Below, in pieces: positions 35,494-46,374 of a DNA stretch of 64,000 nucleotides. How positions within the stretch are numbered: the stretch's first letter is position 1; each line of letters starts with the position of its first letter. Source of the DNA: Dicyema japonicum. Its lineage: Eukaryota > Dicyemida > Rhombozoa > Dicyemidae. Location: positions 1,215,220 through 1,279,219 of the forward strand of contig RDEW01000012.1 of NCBI GenBank assembly GCA_011109175.1. The letters are read 5' to 3'. The notes under the pieces are model-generated. The model searched no databases, was not told the DNA's origin, and saw only the letters and a program-made list of their open reading frames with translations. The translations under genes and the position numbers were made by a program.

Positions 35494-35832
35494 TTGATTA
35501 CTGGTACGGTCCAAACAATTTACTACAAAGAGTCTGCAAGCGTGGTTGAGTCTGGCTCGAAAAGGAGACAAATTATTGAGACAAACTCTACCTATTTATT
35601 TTGTAGAGAACAGTGGTCTTATGGTTTTCGATTGAGATTTCATATCTGCATCAACAAACTCGTGGAAGTGGCATGCGTCAATTATGTGGATGCACCGTTC
35701 AACGATGGAAGAGAAGAGGTTGCTGACTCCAGTATGGAGAAAGAGGATGAAGATCTGTTGGCGGTAAATTCCTCAAAGAATAGGAGAGCGATTGCCAATG
35801 TTATTTTTGATAAAAATATTTATTTTTGTTAA
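35494..35832 (+). CDS. Unrecognised open reading frame, 112 codons
   Basis: The frame is open for 339 nt and ends in an acidic stretch (about residues 70-90, DGREEVADSSMEKEDEDLL), which is unusual for random AT-rich sequence. There is no recognised domain, no clear intron and no trans-splice-like TAG just before the first ATG. It could be an exon of an unrecognised gene, part of a transposon, or chance. It lies 280 bp upstream of the C2H2 gene on the same strand. Confidence 0.2.
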   Translation: MITGTVQTIYYKESASVVESGSKRRQIIETNSTYLFCREQWSYGFRLRFHICINKLVEVACVNYVDAPFNDGREEVADSSMEKEDEDLLAVNSSKNRRAIANVIFDKNIYFC

Positions 35833-36100
35833 AATTAAAGATAAATATTATATTTCTTTGATTACTTAAATTTGATATTATTTTTAAATTTTGAGCGAAA
35901 TTAAATTTCCAAACGCTTCCTGATTCGTATTACTTGAAATTTACTAGTAAATTATTTTTTCCGATGTCTGTGGTGGAATATGTTATAAAAGTACTGAGTT
36001 TCCAAGCAAATCATAATATCTAAACCACAACATATTTAAAGTGCTTTGATAATGAAATTTTTGCTATTTATATTATTTTTGCGTTGATTTTTCATTAATT

Positions 36101-36114
36101 GGAGTATTAGAAGA
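36101..36114 (+). promoter_or_regulatory. Putative trans-splice acceptor of the C2H2 gene
   Basis: GGAGTATTAG ends 4 nt before the ATG at 36115. Confidence 0.35.
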
Positions 36115-36963
36115 ATGGAGTCCAAAAAACGACTAATTCCCGAGGTCATATCTAATCAAGCAAAACTTGCGCGTAACAAAAATTCAGAAGAATTTGGCAG
36201 CGAAAATCCCGGAAAACCTAATGAAGAGGAACTTTCGAAGAATAAAAAAACTTACTTATGCTCTTTGTGCACTTACAGGACGGCTCATTACAGCAATATG
36301 TTTGTCCACGTAAGAGTTCATACAAGTTTTGGCTGATTTTCAGTTTTAGAGGAAAAACCCTACTTTTGTGGCACGTGTGGACACAGAGCAAGCCAAGGAA
36401 GTACTCTGAAAATGCATATAAAGACAAGACATGCTGGAGATATGAACGATCATTATAATGTCGAAAATGAAAGAAAAGTAAAACTCAAAGTCATAAAAAA
36501 TAAAAATAATATTCTGGTTTGCTATTTTTAATAAAACAGACAATCGCCCCGGTTTACATTGAAGATCAACTTCGAATCCCCCAGTATTGAAGACACCGCC
36601 TAATGAGACTGCTCCAAACAACGGAACTTGCAATAGACAATTTTCTGTACGTGAACTTACAAAATCAGACTTTCCTAAAACTCAACAAACGATTAATCCA
36701 TTTATTCAATACCAAAATTATATCAACTTGATGTTATACCCCAACAATCGAATCCAAAAATTTTTGAGTCTGTTACTCCAACTGTTAACAATTTTTGTAT
36801 AAATAATAACTGCCATTGTAATGCAAGAAAAGAACTCAACTATATTCGAGCAATAGTATTTAGAATAAACACATATTTAAATCAGAAGAAAAATGCTCTC
36901 CAAAATCTTACAATCGTCGATTTGACTATGATACTTAGATTATTGAAAGAAATTTCCGGCTAG
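36115..36963 (+). CDS. Two-finger C2H2 zinc-finger protein
   Basis: This is a probable DNA-binding transcription factor. After a charged N-terminus (MESKKRLIPEV...), finger 1 reads CSLC-x12-H-x3-H (36259-36321). A 24-nt intron (36326-36349) lies exactly in the linker; splicing makes HTKEKPYFC, close to the classical TGEKP linker. Finger 2 reads CGTC-x12-H-x4-H. A further 23-nt intron (near 36524-36546) is likely after KVIKNKNNIL. Beyond that the exon pattern is uncertain. The last open block, from about 36690 to the stop TAG at 36961-36963, ends LKEISG and has no known domain. Only two fingers are visible, few for the family, so DNA contact may depend on partners. Confidence 0.75.
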
Positions 36964-36969
36964 TAGTTA

Positions 36970-37335
36970 GTTATCTGATCACTTATTTTTTGGAAACTAT
37001 AATCTTTTATTTTAAATGATATGCATAAACATGTCACGTTCCATGTGATTGCTAAAGTCTTAGTCGTTCTTCAAGACCTCTTCTCCAGTTGTCTCGATAG
37101 TTTTTGTCTGTCCATAAGGAGTTGGGACGTCTCGCCACACTCAGAAACCACGTGCCTGTGAAACTCAATGGTTCCTCCACTTGATCTCTATTGCCACAAC
37201 ACCCGTCAATTATGCCGATAGAAATAAATAGTTAGAACTTATTAAATATTCTTAAGAAAATAAGAGTCAATACTAAGACAATTCCGATCGAGATTCGCTC
37301 AAATAACGAGCAGAAGCAGCGCTCACAGGGATCTC
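36970..37335. other. No gene seen; repeat debris
   Basis: Contains the partner of the 35205 repeat and a GAGATTCGCTCAAATAA string (about 37287) that recurs near 29066 and 29905. No open frame of note. Confidence 0.4.
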
Positions 37336-37450
37336 CTATTCTTGCAGAAATCTAACCGCGTGGCCGATCACTGTTCTTGGGTGAAGGTTCTGTTGGAACG
37401 CGTCAGGATCAGGAATTAAATAGTTTGGCTTTACCCTTGGTCTATGTAAG
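37336..37450 (+). pseudogene. LINE 3' end with conserved tail
   Basis: The plus frame VKVLLERVRIRN ends in TAA and is followed by the tail TAGTTTGGCTTTACCCTTGG. It belongs to the same set as 32753-33000 and 42110-42180. Confidence 0.55.
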
Positions 37451-37904
37451 CAACTTGTGATGGCTAGAATGCTAGCTGTCGCACGTAGAGAAGATTTTGT
37501 TTGCATTAAAAACTCAAAAATACTAATTAAAGTCGAAGAAGCCAAATGGCCTCTATCTTGCTGTAGTAAGCATAGTTCGTGCTAGCAGAAAAGATTTGTT
37601 CTGTCCATGAAATATTGTTTACTATTATATTCTATGGTTATTATAGGAAAGATTCGAAGTTACAGAAAATATTGCATCTTAAAATTAATAACATTAATAA
37701 AATAATTTTGATGTAAAAAATTTCACTTTTCCGTCGATTCTGTTATCGAATCAGTCAATTACCATATACAAGATAACAAATAATTTGAATTATTGTGGTT
37801 TCGCTTAAGTAAGCTTCAACTTACCTTGTTTATAATTTTCTAGTAATTCAAGAAAACCAATGCTATTTGATAATTTACCCAATTATTTATTCGTGTTTAT
37901 TTTT

Positions 37905-38175
37905 TCAACCCCAAGTTTACAATATTTGGTAATCTCAGGACATAAGTCACAACTAATCAATCTAAGGAAGGAACCGAAGTGAGAAAGTCTGCTTGTGCCA
38001 ACCAAAACTATCTTCCAATAGTCCATTACAGGGTTCCACTTCTGAAGAGAGATGAAGAAGTAGGTAAGCCCTATTCTATTTTCATCACATGTCCTATCGT
38101 CCGGGGATCACTTCATTCTTAGGCGGAAGAGTTTTCATAATGGAAATCTTCAGTTGTGATCAGGGTCTCTAACCG
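37905..38175 (+). repeat. Dispersed repeat, partner at 34140-34420
   Basis: Second copy of the 270-bp repeat described at 34140. Confidence 0.7.
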
Positions 38176-38859
38176 ACCACACATTATAGAAAATCAAAAA
38201 ATTAAAAAAATAACAAAAAATTTATTCATCATTATTATTAGTCAAAACACCAAATATTAATTATGAAAAAAGTAGCTATCACGTGATTGCAGTCTATATC
38301 AATACTAAGATTTAAGTGCCTCATAGTACCAGAGTCGTTTGACAAGTTTGAACTACATCTACTCGCATGTACTAGGTCCACATCATAGAGTCTTAAACAA
38401 AGTCTTTACGGACGCGTCTGGTTTCCCCTTTGTACTCAAATCAGATAAAAAAATTTTTTCAACAAGCTCGATTAACAACTGATATGATTTCTGATAAATG
38501 TAATGAATTTTAAAATCAATTCTTTTTAACGAAAATAAAGGCAGTAATAAAAATAAGAAAAATCATTTGTCATAAGTAGTTAGTCGAAAACTGTAATCCA
38601 CCCCAAGACCACAAAAGTTAATACATAACCTTAGTAAGTACGACCAGAAATGTGGCAAAAATTCCTCAATTTTAAGGTTTTCCTAAAAATGGGTCATTTT
38701 AAAAAGCTAAATAAAAAATATAGAAAAATTAAATTTTTATTTTTTGATTAATAAATCTGTCATTTTCATGTTATTTTGTTATTTTATTCGTAGTTAGTTT
38801 GAGAATATCTTGGTGAGTACAATATAATGCATTGTAATGACTTCCTTACAAACGAGAAA

Positions 38860-39115
38860 GGGCACATGTTGACGCATGGTTTTCGTTATTCCAATAGTAA
38901 TGACTTGGGAAGAAATTGCAATTAGTACCACAAGGCTATCTAAACAGTTAGGGTAGATAGAAAGGTCTATCTACAGTCCATTGTTTTAAAACGGACCCTA
39001 GAGAGTATGACACTGGAGTATAGGAAGCAAAGCCAGGAGATATCATATGGGCAGGGAGTTTAATTGAACAAGGCGCACTCGGAGCTGTTTAAGCAACCAG
39101 AATAGAATCTGGTTA
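38860..39115 (+). repeat. Dispersed repeat, copy 2
   Basis: Diverged copy of 29600-29870, with the same block order. Confidence 0.6.
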
Positions 39116-39264
39116 TGAGGCTGGCGAAAATATAGGTGAGGAAGTTGTTGATTATTAAATATTAATTTTTCGTTGTTTAAACAAAGCTGGGTTTAAATTT
39201 CGTTACTTATTTTCCCAATTTTGGGTTTTATTACTAAAAGAAATTTAATTATTACTATAATTTA

Positions 39265-39440
39265 TTACTGGGAAGAGAAGACCTGGGCGACCAAGGACTC
39301 GGTGGCTATCCACGGTGGAAGACGTCACGAGAATGCCTATATCAAGGCTACTCCAAATTGCAACGGATCGGGGAGAGTGGAGGAAACTCGTTCATGAGAT
39401 CTCCAAGGGTCGGACGCGACTAAATTGGACAACATAACAT
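39265..39440 (+). pseudogene. LINE C-terminal fragment, family C
   Basis: The plus frame GKRRPGRPRTRWLSTVEDV, then ATDRGEWRKLVHEI, then a stop, is the R-G-R-P-x-x-R-W ending typical of endonuclease-reverse-transcriptase LINEs of the RTE/L1-like type. The open frame of about 57 codons is intact. It differs from the endings of families A and B. Confidence 0.6.
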
Positions 39441-40955
39441 AATTTATTAACACAGCCATCCATAGTGGATGTCACTATTGTAACAGAGATCAACTGGAGA
39501 AGCCACCGAATCTCACGTGCATCGTGGCTTTTTAGTGTAGCTAGGCGCCCAAGTCTCTTTAGAAAGCGAAGCAATTTTCCACTTATTACTCCAGACGTCT
39601 CGACCACAATTGGATAGAACGCGAATCGGTCGCGTAGCGCTTATTACTATAAAAATGATAAATTCTCCCAAAAATCGAGGTTCCCCAAAACGAGGTGGGA
39701 CTGTATATATCTATACCCAAAATATTCCCCGATACACAGCTATAATTGATACTCTTATAGGTAATTCAGTCTGGCTGGCAAAAGTATTTTTTGCAATAAA
39801 ATCTATAATTTGAAGAATAATGTTAGGAAAAATTATCGTAATTACGTCTCTGATGTTAAATTTACATTTTTCTCCCACATTGAGGCCATTTGGCAGTTAT
39901 TAATTTTATTAAACCAAAAAAGTAAAATTAACTACATCTTCTAGGGAGTTATTCTCACTAGCCTACTTTATGTGTTTATTTTATTGTGTGCAAGGTGGTT
40001 TTTCTCCCCGAAGAGGGAGAAGATCTTATCTCTCCTAGAGAAGACTAGGAGAGCTGCAATTAAGCTCTCCTTAAAAAGAAACTGAAAGACTGTCTAAGCG
40101 AGTACGAAAACAAGCTATTAGAACCGATAAGCATGATTGTGGAAGATCGGATCAATGGTTTCAGGAGGAGATCAAAGTCCAGGATACGTATATAAAGCTG
40201 GGAGAAATGTCCTGAAAAAAAATTTTTAAAAGAAGAAAGGGTCCAGATGTGGAGTCCATGCCCATAAAAAGAAACGGGTTTATTTTTTAAAAAGTTTATG
40301 ATGTCATTAATTCTAATATATTATATTTTCGTCGAAATCAAATCTAATCTCTTTTTCTATTTGAAAAAATTTTTGATATAATTTATTGCTTTGAAAGAGC
40401 CAGGGATAAATTATCGGTTTCTAAAAGTATTTAGACATTTGTTTTAGAGTGAAAACTCTGATGTCTTTTATATCTTCGTTCGGAAAATTAGTCTACACAA
40501 GCAAAAAACTGGATAGTCTATTTAAAAATATCAAGAAATCAAAATTCTATACCATTTCTCATTCAATATTCGAATAGTGTCATTCTAAGTGGGACACTGC
40601 CTTTCAAAATGAAATAGTGTCATTCAAAAAGAGTAAATGATGTCGATTAGCAAATAGTGATTAGTGTGCTTTATTGGAGATGAGATTTTCGATTATAAAC
40701 TCAAATTGAGATTTTGTATAATAATGCATGTTGTACTGATTAAAGATATTAAAGTTGACTTGTAATTAACTTGTTTTTTTTCGAACTTGAATTGTTTTTT
40801 GTTGTGCTTAAAGTAAACTTTTAGGAACTTCATTATCTTAGAAGTCTGGCGTCAAATAAAGAAGGGTGGAAGTCATTAATTAACAGTATCATCCAAACGC
40901 GGCTAGTATAAAATTATAACTTAGATGACTATGCCTGCTTGATAAGTAAGCCAAA
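39441..40955. other. Intergenic, no supported gene
   Basis: A possible pogo-type TIR remnant lies at about 39676-39712, and short hairpins in a C/T/A/G-mixed block at 40000-40100 (TCTCCTAGAGAAGACTAGGAGA). No coding motif. Confidence 0.35.
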
Positions 40956-40959
40956 ATCC

Positions 40960-42180
40960 GCCTTATACTGAATGAAACCTGGATAACCTAAGGAAGATCC
41001 GGCATCATTTAGATCTGTGTCATTGTTATGTTCCGTATCGAAAATCCTGGAGAAGCTAGTGCTTGAGAATCAAGGCTTTATTACCAGAAAAATTTTCAAC
41101 ACGGAGTCAAGAGCGTTTGTTCTACATCAACATACCTACAAAAATTAACCAACTTCATTATAGATGGATTTTCTAACAAACCAAGGCATTTGAAAAGTCT
41201 TATGTTCCATTGATATTAACAAGGCCTTTGATTCTATTTCGGGAAAAATATTATCAAAAAAAATTTTTCAGTCCGAGATCTAAGGTAAGCTAAAACTTTG
41301 GATAACAAAATTCTTAAATGAACGAAGGGACGTGTATGCTTTGGAGGACTGAAATCAGTCTCGCGTCTTCTCCCAAACGGTGTCCCCAAAGATCTCCTTT
41401 ATCCCCGCCTTATTCAAGTTTTACCTGGCCTACCTCCTGAAACCGGAATCCAATAACGATGTTCTACTCTCATATGCGGACGACATTGTTTTGGCTTCGT
41501 GTGATCGGGATATCCAAAATGCTACAGAAAGATTACAAATTAACCTGGACCGACTCAACGCCTGCGTAATAAAGAACCGACTCACGGTAACTTCCAGAAA
41601 GTCGATCATGTCTATGTTTACTTTGGACGAAAGGTTGGGGAACAAGAATGTCACCTTAATATTGGACAACGTTGAAATCCCTTTAAGCAAATGTCAGAAG
41701 ATCCTGGGCGTGATACTTGATACGCACTTATGTTTGTCACCACACGTGGCAAACATTGTTCTGAAGTGCGAAAAGATCAATGATTTGAAATGTTTATCTG
41801 GAATATGGAAGACCTGTACCCACCCGGTTTTGATAGAAATCTACAAACAATACATTGAACCATGCTTCTCGTACGCGTGTGCTTCGTGGATCTTCATTTC
41901 CATAAACGAATACCAAGAAAATCGAGGACGTACAAAAGAAGGCTTTCAGAATCACGGAGCAGTAGACTTGTGGGAGACACAGAACCGGACCGACTACTCT
42001 AGAGGCCAAACTAACTTTCGGCATGGGGAAAAGTAGCCTACAAATACAGTCATACAGTCAGCCGCCAGTACGAGCTTGTCTGAGCACGAGAGAGTAGCAC
42101 CGGGAAAGGATGAGGATTTTGGTGGAACGCATCGGAATCACGTGATAGTTAATTTGGTTTTACCGTGGTCTTGGGTGTTA
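40960..42180 (+). mobile_element. APE-type LINE family A, RT-containing copy
   Basis: RT motifs run in order: SVSKILEKLVLEN (about 41030), SIDINKAFDSISGKIL (about 41205), LLPNGVP (about 41370), LLSYADDIVLAS (about 41460), KCQKILGVILDTHL (about 41690) and YKQYIEPCFSYACASW (about 41845). The C-terminus HRERMRILVERIGIT ends at about 42145. The second half is open for 218 codons (41380-42036), the best-preserved RT in the window. Stops upstream of 41380 and the missing endonuclease mark it as truncated and dead. Confidence 0.82.
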
Positions 42181-42584
42181 AATAAACTAAAAAAAATAAC
42201 AAATATAATAGTATAAATAAGACATACTCCAATTATTTCCACTTGATGACCACTAATATAAGTCTTCCATAGCAACGTTAAGTTCTTGATGGAGCCATAG
42301 AACAAAACCCCAGGCATAAGTAAAACTGTAAATTTTCGAACATCATTCACCTCAGCATAAAAGGCCTTATTATTATAAAAGGCATTACAAAAAAATCCAC
42401 TGAAATTATTTTTATTTTTTAAATATTAAAAATTAAAATTAAACAGTTAAAAGAGCGTTTGATTTGAAAGCTTGAATGGCCATTCTGTTTGCTATGAGAA
42501 TGGCCATCGAGATGCGCTCTGGAAACATTGAGCCAATCCGACGGACTAGATCTAATTAATTAGTTTTAAATAAAATTAATTTAT

Positions 42585-42712
42585 TTTGGATTACTGATGG
42601 CTCATTGGCCTTTCTTGCCATCCACAAAATTGATATTGCAATTTTACAAGAAACAAATCTCTTCAAAAAATCAACCCTTCCAAAATTCAACATAAGTAGA
42701 TGGATTTGATAG
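42585..42712 (+). pseudogene. LINE apurinic endonuclease 5' fragment
   Basis: The plus frame GSLAFLAIHKIDIAILQETN matches the conserved start of an APE-type LINE endonuclease (compare ELSLFLERNRVDICLLQ at 22395). It is cut off after about 40 codons. Confidence 0.6.
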
Positions 42713-43194
42713 GCACAAGTAGACGTTTTCCTTGGATTTCTCCTTGGATTAATTAGTTTTTGTACTGAGCATACAAAATGATTGTAAGCTAGGGGTAATT
42801 AATAAATAAATAGATTGTTTCCAGTTTTCACGATCGGAATAAGACTTAAATGCAATCTCATATGTTTTTCTGGCCATAGGGCTTCATTGGAAGAACATTG
42901 GTTTCCACGAGTAAGAACATTAGTTCCATTTGCATTTTAAATATAAAAAACGGAGAAACAAAAAGCAGTTTGTTTGAAATATGGATATATCAGCCATTTT
43001 CTCTGCAATGCTCGCTGTTGCTTAAAAAAGTTTCGAACCAATGCTTAGAAAGTGATATACCTTTTTTTAGTGAGGACCTGCCTAGTGTTGAAACTCTCAG
43101 GTCATTGCTGAACTAAGCTAAACAGTGTCTCATGGCATACTACCTCTTCTTCCACTTATATAAACACCTTCTATGGCATTATCTCCTTATCTCT

Positions 43195-43420
43195 TAGCTT
43201 TTTCATGGGGCGATTTTCAGCACCACTGGGTTGTATCGCTTCATTTGTCGGATCAAATCAGAGAAAATCAATACACGAGGGAAATAAATACAGAAGACTG
43301 TAGAAAGGAAAAACATCCGTCCCCCCGCACGCAATCGGCGCAAGCGCTACATCGTCGTCATAACATAAATGCGGTATAGGAATTCACAGCGAACCCGCAT
43401 CTGCCATCGATTAAATCCAT
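43195..43420. repeat. Dispersed repeat with copies at 45340-45580 and 59065-59195 (inverted)
   Basis: Shared blocks are TCGCTTCATTTGTCG, AATCAATACACGA, CATCGTCGTCATAACA and AGCGGTATGA. Antisense frames are unremarkable. No function visible. Confidence 0.65.
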
Positions 43421-44000
43421 GAGTTCGAAGTCTCCAACACTGTCAATTAAACACAGTGATCACTGGAGAACCCCGCAAATCGTTCTGGCTAAGGCAACGA
43501 ATCGAGATTGCCATATTCCGTGAAAACATATACACGATCCTATCTGCAAAAGCTTAATTATTTAAATTTTTTTTGTTAATAAATTATTCCCTCCCCCCAA
43601 AAAAAATCAATATTTTAAGTTAAATTATTATTAATCAATATTTGATTAAAATGTTAATTTACATTTGGCCAGCTGGTTGTGGTTAGTTGGCTAAACAAAG
43701 AATGACGTTGGGCCACTAAAGTGGTTCATAACCATAAAAGGAAAACGGTTAATTTTAATAAAATACTCGTCGAGTTATTTTTTTATTCATTAGCAAGTTC
43801 TTCCATTTCTTTCACTAGCAAGTTCTCCAATCAAAATGTACAGCAGCTAGATTCTATGACTTCGAAACGCAATACTCTGTCTTGCAAGAATACCAAATTC
43901 AACGTTATCGTTACTTCGCTTCATCGCTCATAGTGACAGCACTCTTCTCAGTATTATAATTAAACTCATCATTATCACGTGGAATCTAATTTTGCGACTA

Positions 44001-45234
44001 CAGTGGTGACACATTTATATGGGACAAAAAATTATATGGGACGGGACAAAATGTATAAATGGGACACTATAACCAATGTATTAACAATTGTCAATATTTG
44101 CATTTTTTGTAGTAAATTTATATAAATTATTTAACAATTTTAAATATATCGCTAATATATATGGACAATTTTTAAAGAATTAAATCAATATTTTTTGTTA
44201 TTAACCTTATGACGTCAAACAAGAGAAATGAACTTGATTTTAATACCAGAAACAAGATTGCTGAAAAAATCATAGAACAAAAAAGTTCTTATAGAGTAAT
44301 TGCCCAAGGATATGGAACTAACAAAACAGTCGTGGGAAGAATAGCTAAGAATTTAGACAAATATACAAATTTCGATAACAGGGACGTTATCCGAACAAAA
44401 TATATTCCAAGATTTGGTTCTTTGAACGAGTATTTGATTGGGGCCATTTCAAAATTAAGATCGCTGATGTGGCTCTCAGTTATTTTAACATTAAAGTTCT
44501 CGCACTTAAAAATAATGATAATTCACTCAAGGGTTGAAAACAGTGGTTTTCATCATTCAAATGTCATTATAATATGAAATATAAACGGTTATCTGGAGAA
44601 GCTGCAAGTACTGATCATGAATCTGCATTCATATTTGCAGAATCATTTTGTCTAAATCGTGCTTATTCTCCAGAAAATATTTATAACTGTGATGATACAT
44701 GCATTTATTTGAGAGGGCAACATAGCTATTCGTATGTACTACAGTCATCAAATGCAATGAAAAAAGACAATGAAAAAATTACAGCATTGTTTTGTTGTTC
44801 AATGAATGGAGAAATTTGCAATCCATTATTTATTGGTAAAAGTAAAATCTTCGGTGCTTTAAGCAATATGATCTTAAAGCGAACAATATTAAATATGTAG
44901 CAATTAAGACTGCTTGGTTAACGAAAGACATTTTCTCACTATATATTAATGAACTGAATAATAATTTTATTAAAGAAAATCGACACATTCTTTTGTTAAT
45001 GGACAATTTTAGCGGTCATAATATTGAAGAGCCAAGTAATATCAAATTTAATACCACTCCTCCAAATACCAGTTCGATAATTCAACTTTTAGATATGGGA
45101 ATTATTAAAGTAATTAAAAGTAAATACAAAGTTCAACTTTGAAATAAATTTGTTGATTAAAAAGAATTAAAATATTATATGGGACGATTTTTTAAAAATA
45201 CCTTTTTTTGTCCCATATAAACGTGTCACTACTG
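44001..45234 (+). mobile_element. Tigger/pogo-like DNA transposon, second family
   Basis: TIRs of about 30 bp: CAGTGGTGACACATTTATAT at the left and, reverse-complemented, CAGTAGTGACACGTTTATAT at the right, both continuing GGGACAAAAA. TA sits on both sides (43999-44000, 45235-45236). The sequence is unrelated to the TIR of the element at 162-1489, so at least two pogo-like families are present. An extra copy of the TATGGGAC motif lies inside each end. Confidence 0.88.
44209..45140 (+). pseudogene. Tigger-like transposase, decayed
   Basis: The start MTSNKRNELDFNTRNKIAEK leads into a helix-turn-helix (SYRVIAQGYGTNKTVVGRI). Then come QWFSSFKCHYNMKYKRLSGE (CENP-B-type DNA binding), YNCDDTCIYLRG (first catalytic D), ILLLMDNFSGHN (second D) and IIQLLDMGIIK (position of the third D in pogo transposases). 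Two frame changes, near 44550 and 44890, and a missing stretch around 44400-44550 break it. All three acidic positions survive, so decay is moderate. Confidence 0.8.
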
Positions 45235-45599
45235 TAGTTGCATCCTATTATCACCAACAGTGTAGAGTTCCACGTACTCTGGATTTCTGATGCTCCTAAA
45301 CAACTTTTCATCTTCTCTTTTCTGAGCTTTTTCTTGCAACGATTTTGACCACTGGATTGCATTCGCTTCATTTGTCGAATCAAATTAATGGAAATCAATA
45401 CACGATGGAGATCAAAACAGAAGACTTCAAAGAAAGACATCCGTCGCCTCGCACGCGATCGACGCAAGCATAGCATCGTCGTCATAACAACGAGAACGTC
45501 ACTGACTGCCCTTATGAAGAGCGGTATGAAAATTCACAGAGAACACGCACCTGTCATCAATTAAATCCGTGCAATCCAAATTATCAGCGCTGTCACGAT

Positions 45600-46370
45600 G
45601 TGGGAGATATCGAAGATATTATCATTTTAGATCACTAGCAGTCGATCTTGTCTATGATGAAAAACATAGAGAGAAAAGTGAGTATAACTTAAAAACGTGA
45701 ACTCTATGACTTGGATCTGCTTCCCCTTACAGCGTGCTGCTCTTATGGCCCCCTCTTGGTAAGTCTCTTGATCTACATGAAGTTGGATGGTTTTTAGAGG
45801 GTATATGGATAGCTATTGTAAAAAGAAACAGTCTGCCGATTCAAGCTCTATAGATTCTAATATTTGGTTTTATTCGTCAACCTATTAGTTAAGTAATCCA
45901 GATGTTCTTATGTTTCAATTGTAACAAATATAACTCTAATAAAAAAGAAAAATTAGATTATACTTAAAAAAGTAAAATTAGTAACAATGGGAGTTAAATT
46001 CACCCGACAATACACGAAATAAAAGTAACATAAAAGTTAAGTCAGACAATGCAAACAATGATATCAAATAAATTAGCTTTCAGTGTTTTGCATTATTATT
46101 TTTTTATCTTATTTCTTGAATGAAACTGACTGTCGATGACAAGCAATGAATTAAACATATAATACGTCAACATGTGGTAACTCACCTGCTTGCTTACTCT
46201 TCAGGTAATTTATTCTAAAATTAACTGAGTCGACAATCGCTAGAATTAATAAATTTTGTCTTATTCAATACTTCAACCATTTTTAGATTAAATTAAAAAA
46301 ATAATCAATATTTTAAATTATATTATTATTAATTAAAATGTTGATGTGCTAATTGGCCAAAAATGATGAG
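45600..46370. other. Intergenic, no supported gene
   Basis: AT-rich; short pieces near 46290-46370 match 43600-43760. Nothing else recognised. Confidence 0.4.
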
Positions 46371-46374
46371 ATAT

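Noticed and set aside
40000-40100. Hairpins near CTCTCCTAGAGAAGACTAGGAGAG as a possible structured RNA
   Set aside because: Only short stems, no conserved partner elsewhere in the window, no known RNA family recognised.
42470-42545. Repeated GAATGGCCAT and AGAGCG...CGCTCT strings as a regulatory hairpin
   Set aside because: The pairing is short and the site is next to a LINE 5' fragment; no gene follows within 500 bp.
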